A DNA stretch of 64,000 nucleotides from Candidatus Woesearchaeota archaeon (lineage in GTDB: Archaea > Nanoarchaeota > Nanoarchaeia > Woesearchaeales > JAGVZT01): positions 1-64,000 of the forward strand of contig JAFCGF010000006.1 in assembly GCA_017608295.1 (NCBI GenBank), written 5' to 3'. Positions 8,124-15,375 of the stretch are shown in pieces. Made by a program: the position numbers and the translations under genes. Position 1 is the stretch's first letter. Each line of letters begins with the position of its first letter. The notes beneath the pieces were generated by a model. It was not told the DNA's origin. It was given only the letters and a program-made list of their open reading frames with translations, and ran no database searches.

Positions 8124-10073
8124 ATGGGAGAACGAATAGGAGTATATGTCTGCGATTGCGGCCCAAATATCAAGAACGCCCTTGATACAGAAGAAGTGGC
8201 AAAGTTTGCATCTGAGCTTGACAATGTTGTCGTCGCGAAAACACATGCATTGCTGTGCGCCAAGCACGGCCAGGAATTCCTTGTGAAGGAAATCAAGGAC
8301 AACAAGCTCACGCGGATTGTCATCGCTGCGTGCTCTCCGAAGGAGCATGAAATCACGTTCATGAAGGTGTGTGAGAACGCCAACCTCAACCCGTATCTCA
8401 TGCAGATGGGGAATATCCGTGAGCAGGTCGCCTGGGTGACGCCAGACAGGAAGCAGGCGACAGAGAAAGCAAAGAAAGTCGTTGCTTCCGCTACTCATCG
8501 CGTACAGCTCCACGAGCCCCTGGATAAAATCCAGATTGAGACTGTTCCCAATGTGCTCATCGTCGGCGCTGGAGTCTCGGGAATTCACGCTGCGCTTGCC
8601 ATGGCCTCAAAGGGAAGGAAAGTCTACCTTGTCGAGCGGTGGCCCAGCCTCGGCGGCAGAGTGACGATGACTGAAGAAGTCTACCCCAACCTCGAGTGCG
8701 CGACCTGTATGATGGAGCCGAAACTCCACGATGTGCTGCACAACGAGAACATCGAGGTCCTCAATTATTCTGAGGTCGAGGAAGTGGTCGGTTTCTTTGG
8801 TAATTTCACTGTCAAAGTAAAGCAGAAAGCCCGCTATGTCGATCCTGAGGCATGCATAGGCTGCGATGAGTGCTATAAGGTCTGCCCCGTGAAAGTTCCG
8901 AACGAGTGGAACTTCGGGATGGACAAGCGCGGCGCGATTTTCGTGCCGTATCCCGGTGCGATGCCGAACATCGCGACTATAGATGCCAAGAACTGCCTCC
9001 GCCTTAACGGCGAGGACTGCAATAAGTGCGTAGAGGCCTGCGGCTTCGATGCCATCAAATTCGATGACAAGAACAAGGTCAAGGAAATAAACGTCGGAAG
9101 CATCATCCTTGCGACAGGCGCGACCAATTTCGACGCATCCAAGCTCGTCGACCTTGGTTATGGGAAGTTTGATAATGTCTTCACACTGCCTGAGTTCGAC
9201 AGAATGCTCTCTACAACAGGCCCGACAAAGGGCAAGGTCAGGATGAAGAACGGCAAGGCGCCCAAGTCTGTTGGAATAGTCTATTGCGCAGGCTCACGTA
9301 CTGAGAAATACCTGCCCTACTGCTCTGGTGACTGCTGCATGTACTCCCTGCTCTTTATGCACCACATCAAGAAGCAAATCAAGGACGCGAAGGTCATCAA
9401 CCTCGTGAGCGAGCTATGCCTGCCCGGAAAGGGCTACCAGGAGTTCTATGATAAGGTCAAGAAGGACGGAGACTTTATCCGGCTCGCAGGCCCGGACGCC
9501 TGCAAGATCTCGAAAGAGGGCCAACAGCTTGTCATTGAGGCCAAGGAGTGCAACGGCAAGAACAAGCGCGTCACAGTGGACATGGTCATCCTTGCCACTG
9601 GGCTTACCCCTCATGAGGACGCAGGGAATGTCGCTGAGATGTTCAATGTCGAGCAGGACAAGGATGGCTTCTTCGCAGAGGAGCACAGTAAGCTCTGCCC
9701 TGTGAACACGACGACAGAAGGAGTGTTCATTGTTGGCGCAGCCCAGGGTCCGATGGACATCCAGCACGCTGTCGCCCAGGGTGCAGCCGCTGCAGGAAAC
9801 ATCCACTCAACCCTTATTCCGGGAGAGAAAATCGACATCGAGCCCATCTTCGCCGAGATTGACGAGGATATCTGCTCAGGCTGCAAGGTGTGTAATGACC
9901 TCTGCCCGTACAAGGCCATTTCTTTCAAGGAAGATGACAAGGTGTCTGAAATCAACGAAATCCTGTGCAGGGGATGCGGAACCTGCGTGGCTGGCTGCCC
10001 GAGCAGCGCTATCAAGGGCCGCCATTTCACGTCGGATGAGATTCGTGCTGAAGTCCAGGAGGTGGTACGATGA
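8124..10073 (+). CDS. hdrA: Heterodisulfide reductase subunit A, second copy
   Basis: This standard-length HdrA has 649 residues. It shows CDCGPN and VIAACSPKEH in the N-terminal cluster domain, an FAD fold GAGVSGIHAALA near residue 150, ECATCMMEPKL, CIGCDECYKVCP, CNKCVEAC, CSGDCCMYS and, at the C-terminus, two intact ferredoxin motifs CSGCKVCNDLCP and CRGCGTCVAGCP. It overlaps mvhD by four bases. Unlike the divergent copy it has no MvhD-like tail, and its partner MvhD is the separate next gene. It is probably the bifurcating subunit that takes electrons from the Mvh hydrogenase. It could also pair with the HdrBC and fumarate reductase genes across the promoter region. Confidence 0.94.
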   Translation: MGERIGVYVCDCGPNIKNALDTEEVAKFASELDNVVVAKTHALLCAKHGQEFLVKEIKDNKLTRIVIAACSPKEHEITFMKVCENANLNPYLMQMGNIREQVAWVTPDRKQATEKAKKVVASATHRVQLHEPLDKIQIETVPNVLIVGAGVSGIHAALAMASKGRKVYLVERWPSLGGRVTMTEEVYPNLECATCMMEPKLHDVLHNENIEVLNYSEVEEVVGFFGNFTVKVKQKARYVDPEACIGCDECYKVCPVKVPNEWNFGMDKRGAIFVPYPGAMPNIATIDAKNCLRLNGEDCNKCVEACGFDAIKFDDKNKVKEINVGSIILATGATNFDASKLVDLGYGKFDNVFTLPEFDRMLSTTGPTKGKVRMKNGKAPKSVGIVYCAGSRTEKYLPYCSGDCCMYSLLFMHHIKKQIKDAKVINLVSELCLPGKGYQEFYDKVKKDGDFIRLAGPDACKISKEGQQLVIEAKECNGKNKRVTVDMVILATGLTPHEDAGNVAEMFNVEQDKDGFFAEEHSKLCPVNTTTEGVFIVGAAQGPMDIQHAVAQGAAAAGNIHSTLIPGEKIDIEPIFAEIDEDICSGCKVCNDLCPYKAISFKEDDKVSEINEILCRGCGTCVAGCPSSAIKGRHFTSDEIRAEVQEVVR

Positions 10074-10543
10074 GCTTCGAACCAAAGATTGTGGGATTCT
10101 TATGTAACTGGTGCAGCTACGCTGCTGCTGACAAGGCAGGCCGCTCGAGGAAGGCGATTCCGCACAACCTCAATACAGTGAGGGTGATGTGCTCTGGAAG
10201 AGTCGACCCTGAGTTCGTGCTCAATGCCTTCCGCGAGGGTGCAGACGGAGTGCTGATTCTCGGCTGCCACCCCGGAGACTGCCACTACAAGGAGGGCAAT
10301 TATAAGGCTTTAAGAAGATACACCCTACTCAAGCGCATGCTCGCTGACCTCGGAATTGAGAACGACCGCTTCCGTCTTGAATGGGTCAGTGCAAGCGAAG
10401 CTGAGAAATTCGTCAAGGTTGCGAACGAATTTGTCGAGGGTGTGAGGAAGCTCGGCCCCCTGAAGCTTGAATGCAGGAGACTTGACGGCAAATGCAAGGA
10501 GAAAGCGAAGCCGATTCTTGTTGAATCCGGAGGAGGTAAATAA
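10070..10543 (+). CDS. mvhD: F420-non-reducing hydrogenase iron-sulfur subunit D
   Basis: MvhD carries a [2Fe-2S] cluster that passes electrons from the Mvh hydrogenase to HdrA. The 157-residue protein has all expected cysteines: FLCNWCSYAAADKAG at the start, VMCSGRVD near residue 42 and GCHPGDCHY near residue 65. Its start overlaps the hdrA stop (ATGA at 10070) and its stop is one base from the mvhG start. These couplings indicate one complex made in fixed ratio. Confidence 0.95.
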   Translation: MSFEPKIVGFLCNWCSYAAADKAGRSRKAIPHNLNTVRVMCSGRVDPEFVLNAFREGADGVLILGCHPGDCHYKEGNYKALRRYTLLKRMLADLGIENDRFRLEWVSASEAEKFVKVANEFVEGVRKLGPLKLECRRLDGKCKEKAKPILVESGGGK

Positions 10544-10544
10544 A

Positions 10545-11513
10545 ATGGCAGCTAAACCAAAAGTCGCGTTTTACTGGTGCAGTAGTTGCGGCGGCTGTGA
10601 AGAGGCTGTTGTCGACCTTGCTGAGGACATTCTCAAGGTTGTGGAGCTTGTAGACATTGTCTTCTGGCCAGTTGCGCTTGACTTTAAGTACAAAGACGTC
10701 GAGGCGATGAAGGATGGCGAGATTGCAGTCAGTTTCATCAACGGCGCCATCCGCACTGACGAACAGCTCAAGATTGCGAAGCTGCTTAGGAAGAAATCAG
10801 GGCTTGTCGTTGCCTTTGGAAGCTGTGCTCATCTCGGCGGGATTCCTGGGCTGGGCAACTTCTGGGACAAGGACACGATTTTCAAATCCGCCTACCTTGA
10901 CAACCCATCCACTGACAACCCTAAAGGAATTGTACCCCAAGAGACCTCCAAAGTTAAGGAAGGCGAGCTGACGCTGCCAGCCTTTTGGGACACTGTCAAG
11001 GCACTCGATCAGGTCCTTGATGTGGATTATTACCTACCCGGATGCGCCCCCACACCTAAGCTTATCATGGATGCAGTGAATGCGATTCTCTCTGGCAAGC
11101 TCCCTCCAAAGGGCTCAGTCTTGTCTCCAGGAAAGAGCCTGTGCGACGAGTGCTCAAGAAAGGACTCGAAGCCGGACAAGATGAAGATAAGCGAGATAAA
11201 GCGGCCTCATGAGGTTGACATCGATCCTGAGAAATGCTTCCTCGACCAGGGGCTCATCTGCCTCGGCCCAGCCACTCGCGGTGGCTGTGAGGAGCGCTGT
11301 ATCAACGCCAACATGCCCTGCCGCGGCTGTTTCGGCCCAACTGATAAGGCCCGAGACCAGGGCGCAAGGATGCTTTCAGCACTTGCATCAATCATCGACG
11401 CGAAGGATGAGGAAGAAATCAAGAAGGTCATGGACTCCATTATCGACCCGGCAGGAACCTTCTACAGGTTCAGCCTGCCAACATCAGAACTCCACAGGAG
11501 GGTGATACAATGA
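10545..11513 (+). CDS. mvhG: NiFe hydrogenase small subunit
   Basis: This electron-transfer subunit of the group 3c hydrogenase has 322 residues. The proximal cluster site is CSSCGGCEE near residue 14, with GSCAHLGG and PGCAP further on. A C-terminal cysteine-rich part (CINANMPCRGCFGP) ligates the other clusters. The start at 10545 follows GGAGGTAAATAAA. An upstream in-frame extension to 10467 lies inside mvhD and is rejected. There is no Tat signal, so the enzyme is cytoplasmic. The gene overlaps mvhA by four bases. Confidence 0.95.
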   Translation: MAAKPKVAFYWCSSCGGCEEAVVDLAEDILKVVELVDIVFWPVALDFKYKDVEAMKDGEIAVSFINGAIRTDEQLKIAKLLRKKSGLVVAFGSCAHLGGIPGLGNFWDKDTIFKSAYLDNPSTDNPKGIVPQETSKVKEGELTLPAFWDTVKALDQVLDVDYYLPGCAPTPKLIMDAVNAILSGKLPPKGSVLSPGKSLCDECSRKDSKPDKMKISEIKRPHEVDIDPEKCFLDQGLICLGPATRGGCEERCINANMPCRGCFGPTDKARDQGARMLSALASIIDAKDEEEIKKVMDSIIDPAGTFYRFSLPTSELHRRVIQ

Positions 11514-12967
11514 AAAAGATAACTATTGACCCGATTACGCGCCTTGAAGGCCACGGAAAGATTGAGATTTTCCTCAATGACAAGGGCAACGTTGAGCGGG
11601 CTTATCTTCAGGTGCCTGAGCTGAAAGGCTTTGAGAGGTTCTGCATAGGCAGGGCTGCTGAGGAGATGCCGAGAATCACTCCAAGAATCTGCGGCGTGTG
11701 CCCGACTGCGCACCACATGGCCTCGGCAAAGGCGCTCGATGCATTGTACAGCGTGAAGCCTTCTCCAGCAGGTGAAGCCATCAGGAGATTGATGTACAAT
11801 ACTTTCATGTTCGAGGACCATATGCTGCACTTCTTTTATCTTGGAGGGCCTGACTTCATTGTCGGCCCGCAGGTGCCGGCTCCTGAGCGGAACATCCTCG
11901 GCGTCATCGCTAAGGTGGGCATGGATGTGGCAGGACAGGTCATCAAGGCGCGAAGGGAATGTAGGGAAATCCTCAATATGATCGGCGGCAAGGTCATCCA
12001 CCCTGTGTGCGGCCTGCCCGGCGGAGTCTCGAAAGCCCTGACTGAGGAGGACAGGGAGAAAATTAAGCCCATAGTGAAGAACGCTGTGGAATTCGCGCAG
12101 TTCTCACTCAAGGCATTCGACGACATCGTCCTGAAAAACAAGACCTATGTGGATATCATTGTCGGAGATATCTATAATCATAAGACTTATTATATGGGCC
12201 TTGTCGATGAGAAGAACCGCCCGAACTATTATGATGGCCAGATTCGTGTCGTCGACCCTGAGGGAAAGGAGTTCGCGAAGTTCCCTGCCAAGGACTATAC
12301 CAAGCACATCGCCGAGCGCGTGGAGCCCTGGAGCTACATGAAGTTCACCTATCTCAAGAAGATAGGCTGGAAGGGCTTTGTCGACGGCAAGGACAGCGGC
12401 GTGTATCGTGTAGCCCCTATTGCGAGGCTCAATGCCTCAAGCGGCATGTCTACTCCGCTCGCTCAGGAAGAATATAAGAAGATGTATGAGGTCCTTGGCG
12501 GAAAGCCTGTTCATTCGACTCTTGCGATGCACTGGGCGCGCCTTATCGAGGCACTGAACGCTGCCGAGCGCATGCAGGAGCTTGCGAATGACCTGATACT
12601 CACAGACCCTAAGGTACGTAACATTCCGACAAAGAAGCCCTCAGAGGGAATTGGAGTTGTCGAGGCTCCGAGAGGCACGCTCTTCCATCACTACAACAGT
12701 GATGAGAATGGCCTCATGACAAAGGCGAACCTGATTGTCGCGACGCAGAACAACGCAGCTGCAATCAGCATGTCCATCCACAAGGCAGCCCAGGGCCTCA
12801 TCAAGAACGGCGAAGTCTCAGAAGGGCTGCTCAACATGGTGGAGATGGGCTTCAGGGCATATGACCCCTGCCTGGCCTGCGCCACACACGCTCTCGGCGA
12901 GACGCCGATGATTGTGGACATCTTCAATTCGGACAGGAAGCTTGTCAAGACGCTGCGTAGGGATTGA
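11510..12967 (+). CDS. mvhA: NiFe hydrogenase large subunit (group 3c, Mvh type)
   Basis: This is the catalytic subunit carrying the NiFe centre. Both metal-binding ends are intact: RICGVCPTAHH near residue 62 and DPCLACATH near residue 458. A 25-residue tail after the last histidine is the kind of peptide cut off after nickel insertion, and a maturation protease gene follows 16 bases downstream. RLEGHGKIEIF at the N-terminus is typical. With MvhD, MvhG and HdrA this makes a cytoplasmic H2-oxidising complex that reduces ferredoxin and a second acceptor by flavin-based bifurcation. That role is known for the methanogen family and inferred here. Confidence 0.96.
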   Translation: MKKITIDPITRLEGHGKIEIFLNDKGNVERAYLQVPELKGFERFCIGRAAEEMPRITPRICGVCPTAHHMASAKALDALYSVKPSPAGEAIRRLMYNTFMFEDHMLHFFYLGGPDFIVGPQVPAPERNILGVIAKVGMDVAGQVIKARRECREILNMIGGKVIHPVCGLPGGVSKALTEEDREKIKPIVKNAVEFAQFSLKAFDDIVLKNKTYVDIIVGDIYNHKTYYMGLVDEKNRPNYYDGQIRVVDPEGKEFAKFPAKDYTKHIAERVEPWSYMKFTYLKKIGWKGFVDGKDSGVYRVAPIARLNASSGMSTPLAQEEYKKMYEVLGGKPVHSTLAMHWARLIEALNAAERMQELANDLILTDPKVRNIPTKKPSEGIGVVEAPRGTLFHHYNSDENGLMTKANLIVATQNNAAAISMSIHKAAQGLIKNGEVSEGLLNMVEMGFRAYDPCLACATHALGETPMIVDIFNSDRKLVKTLRRD

Positions 12968-12983
12968 GCTGGAGATTAATGAT

Positions 12984-13451
12984 ATGGGAAAGCGCCTGCT
13001 CATACTTGGAATAGGAAATCCTCTCAGGTGCGATGATGCCATCGGACTGGAGATTGTGAAGCGCCTATCTGACCTCCACTCAGATGATATTGATGTCAAG
13101 GAGACTGAGGAGGCAGGACTCGCGCTGCTGGACCTCATGCACGGCTATGAGCACGTGATTCTTGTTGATGCGATACGCGCTCCAGAGAGTGAAGCTGGAG
13201 ACATTCTGCGCTTCACCACAGACCAGCTTGAGAAGAAGACCGGCCGCCATTCGACTCATATGCTCAGCCTTCCGAGGCTGCTTGCGACTGCTGAGAGAAT
13301 GGAACTCAGGATGCCCAAGACCATAGTGATTATTGCAGTCAAGATAGCAATAGCAGACGAGTTTGGCGAGGGGCTGTCTCCAGAGATTGAGGCAGCGATT
13401 CCAAAAGCAGTTGGGCTTGTGAAGCAGGAAACAAAAATGTTTTTAAACTGA
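12984..13451 (+). CDS. Hydrogenase maturation protease (HycI/HyaD family)
   Basis: This endopeptidase removes the C-terminal tail of the large subunit after nickel loading. The 155-residue protein starts with LLILGIGNPLRCDDAIG, the family signature with its metal-binding acidic residue. VDAIRAP and a central HSTHML carry the other expected ligands. The start is at 12984, ten bases after GGAG. It is placed directly after mvhA, whose 25-residue tail is the expected substrate. Confidence 0.93.
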   Translation: MGKRLLILGIGNPLRCDDAIGLEIVKRLSDLHSDDIDVKETEEAGLALLDLMHGYEHVILVDAIRAPESEAGDILRFTTDQLEKKTGRHSTHMLSLPRLLATAERMELRMPKTIVIIAVKIAIADEFGEGLSPEIEAAIPKAVGLVKQETKMFLN

Positions 13452-13487
13452 AGCTGTGATTTGAAACAAGATAACGAGGGATACCCT

Positions 13488-13715
13488 ATGGAAGAAATGA
13501 TGCAACTTGATGCGATGGGACTGAAGTGCCCCGAGCCAGTGCTCAAGGTCGCTGCGATGGCCAAGACCATCCCGGAAGGCACCATTCTTGAAGTTGTGGC
13601 AGACTGCCCTAACTTTGAAGATGACGTGCGTAAATGGTGCGACCGCACAGGGAAGATGGTGCTCTCTGTGATGGAAGGCGAAGGCGACGCGAAGACCATC
13701 CAGATTCAGTTCTGA
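13488..13715 (+). CDS. TusA/SirA family sulfur-carrier-like protein
   Basis: The protein is 75 residues with the family motif GLKCPEPVLKVA near the start, where the cysteine of CPxP carries sulfur in TusA-type proteins. Two further cysteines occur (DCPN and KWCD). A start at 13488 is preferred, with GAGG eight bases before it; a TTG at 13461 is possible. In archaea and anaerobes this family is often linked to redox or Hdr-like genes and need not act on tRNA. It closes the mvh operon and converges on the glycosylase gene. Confidence 0.88.
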   Translation: MEEMMQLDAMGLKCPEPVLKVAAMAKTIPEGTILEVVADCPNFEDDVRKWCDRTGKMVLSVMEGEGDAKTIQIQF

Positions 13716-13718
13716 AAA

Positions 13719-14384
13719 CTAGGAAAAAGATTTGTACAGGGGACATAGTCTGTAGTCCGACTTATTGGAGTAATACCTCTTTGCATGCTCGACAAGCAGC
13801 GCGTGGTATTCCTGGAAGAGTGTGGCATCTGACTTGAGCTGAGATTCAAATAGTTGCTTTACATTATCATAGCTCATGTCATCCTCAATCATCTTAAGGT
13901 TCAGCAGTATCCGCCTTGTATAGGCATCCACAACAAACTGCGGCTCATTGTACGCATACAGCAATATACTGTCCGCGGTCTCCGGGCCGATACCCCACAC
14001 TGCGAGCAGCTCTTTGCGCGCCGGTGCCTTTCCCTTTAACCCCAGATAAAAGCGTGCGAACTCCTTGAGCTTACGGGCCTTCTGGTTGAAGTAGCCGGCA
14101 GGGCGGATTGCCTCCTTGAGCGTGTCCATGTCCAGCTCCAGTATCTTCTTTCCTTCCAGTGCGCGTAAGGCATGGAGTGCGTAGAGCGTCTTCTCGACGT
14201 TCTTCCATGCTGTGTTCTGCGTCAGGATTGCGCCAACGCAGATCTCAAAGCGCTGATTCGCTGTTTTTGGATAGGAATAGTTGCCCTTGTGATATCCTGT
14301 AGACAGCAACGGCCACCATCCTTGTGGACCGTATTCCTTCAGCAGGGTATCATAGATGTCAGATATAGTGCGGATAGCGCTCAT
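13719..14384 (-). CDS. HhH-GPD DNA glycosylase (endonuclease III-related, monofunctional type)
   Basis: The protein is 221 residues with the endonuclease III superfamily fold: AILTQNTAW near residue 53, a helix-hairpin-helix VWGIGPETADSI near residue 130 and the catalytic aspartate in VVDAYTRR. The lysine that makes endonuclease III an AP lyase is replaced (PETAD instead of xKTA). The C-terminal four-cysteine iron-sulfur loop is missing, with only one cysteine near the end. This pattern fits MagIII-like alkyl-base glycosylases. It is the last gene of the metH operon and overlaps the kinase gene by four bases. Confidence 0.85.
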   Translation of the reverse strand: MSAIRTISDIYDTLLKEYGPQGWWPLLSTGYHKGNYSYPKTANQRFEICVGAILTQNTAWKNVEKTLYALHALRALEGKKILELDMDTLKEAIRPAGYFNQKARKLKEFARFYLGLKGKAPARKELLAVWGIGPETADSILLYAYNEPQFVVDAYTRRILLNLKMIEDDMSYDNVKQLFESQLKSDATLFQEYHALLVEHAKRYYSNKSDYRLCPLYKSFS

Positions 14385-15001
14385 TCTAACTCTGCCTGCT
14401 CAAGAAGCTCATCCCACACCTCGCCAACCTGCCTGCGCAAGTTTGTATGATAGCTGTCACATGACTCAGTGGAGTTGTAGATGTTGTGGTCAGTGAAGGG
14501 CCATGAAATCATGTCCTTGCGCTGGAGTTCAATGATTCTGTTTGCTTCCTCACGTGACATATTCCTATATGTCATGAGTCTGTAGCGCTGTACTCCATCC
14601 AGGCTCTGCACAGTGACTACATCATTAAGATACGTGTCATATCCAGACTCGTAGATTCTGCTCCCCTCAATAATCACAATCCCTTCTGAATCTGAGATAC
14701 GTTCCTCGAGCTCCTGAAATACATAGGGCCACACAAGCTCTTCAAGCTTTGACAGCTTATCTTTGTCTGAGAACACCCTGTCAGCGAGCTTTTGCTTGTC
14801 CACCCTGAATGGGAATGAGAAGATGCCTGGCCCGAAAGAGAGTAGCAGCTCCAACCTGAGCCTGATGCTTGACTCATAGTATTCAGCGACAATCCTGTCC
14901 GAGTCGATAACAGTCGCTCCAAGCTCAGAAAACAGCTCGCCGACAAGAGATTTTCCTGAGGCGATGCCTCCTGTCAGTCCCACAAGATAGCGTTCTGTCA
15001 T
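14381..15001 (-). CDS. coaE: Dephospho-CoA kinase-like P-loop kinase
   Basis: The 206-residue protein opens with YLVGLTGGIASGKS, a P-loop, followed by VIDSDRIVAEYY, the DxD of CoaE-type kinases. A lid-like arginine region QRYRLMTYRNMS and a second motif IIELQRKD follow. CoaE phosphorylates dephospho-CoA in the last step of CoA synthesis. Most archaea use an unrelated GTP-dependent enzyme, so this may be a bacterial-type acquisition or a kinase with another substrate. The start at 15001 overlaps the Toprim gene stop (ATGA). The frame is open further upstream, but that part lies within the neighbour. Confidence 0.75.
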   Translation of the reverse strand: MTERYLVGLTGGIASGKSLVGELFSELGATVIDSDRIVAEYYESSIRLRLELLLSFGPGIFSFPFRVDKQKLADRVFSDKDKLSKLEELVWPYVFQELEERISDSEGIVIIEGSRIYESGYDTYLNDVVTVQSLDGVQRYRLMTYRNMSREEANRIIELQRKDMISWPFTDHNIYNSTESCDSYHTNLRRQVGEVWDELLEQAELE

Positions 15002-15375
15002 CGTCTTGCCTTTCGGAATTCCTCGTGTTTGATATATGTTACTAACCCTTCGATGTGGCTGAGCTGACTCTCCCTGAAGAGCCACTCCCTGTAGAGTGTG
15101 TCGACCTTCACTCCGACGCGGTCAAAGCTCTGCTTCAATTTGCTGTACAGGCGCTTTCCTTCCTTGTCAAGGTCTGTGAGGATGATGACGCGCTTCGCAC
15201 GCTCTGTGATATCGTCAACGACCTTGTACAGCGGATACTTGCTCAGCGTGACGATATCCCTGATGCCGAATGCTTCCAATGCTGACCTGTCATTAGGGCC
15301 TTCGACAACAATCGGAGCGTCCTCTTCACTGAGGGCAGCTACCCATTCTTCGATTGATGCGAACTTATCTTTCAT
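14998..15375 (-). CDS. Small Toprim-domain protein (UPF0292-like)
   Basis: The protein is 125 residues and almost entirely one Toprim fold: IVVEGPNDRSAL near residue 22 supplies the catalytic glutamate, and IILTDLDKEG near residue 68 the DxD metal site. Stand-alone archaeal Toprim proteins of this size are related to RNase M5 and primase Toprim domains; their substrate is not established. It overlaps the methionine synthase gene end by 11 bases and the kinase gene by four. Confidence 0.85.
   Translation of the reverse strand: MKDKFASIEEWVAALSEEDAPIVVEGPNDRSALEAFGIRDIVTLSKYPLYKVVDDITERAKRVIILTDLDKEGKRLYSKLKQSFDRVGVKVDTLYREWLFRESQLSHIEGLVTYIKHEEFRKARR

Noticed and set aside
11462..12001. A 179-codon open frame on the minus strand inside mvhA
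   Set aside because: It is antisense to a clearly conserved hydrogenase gene, has no ribosome site, and its composition mirrors the third codon positions of mvhA.
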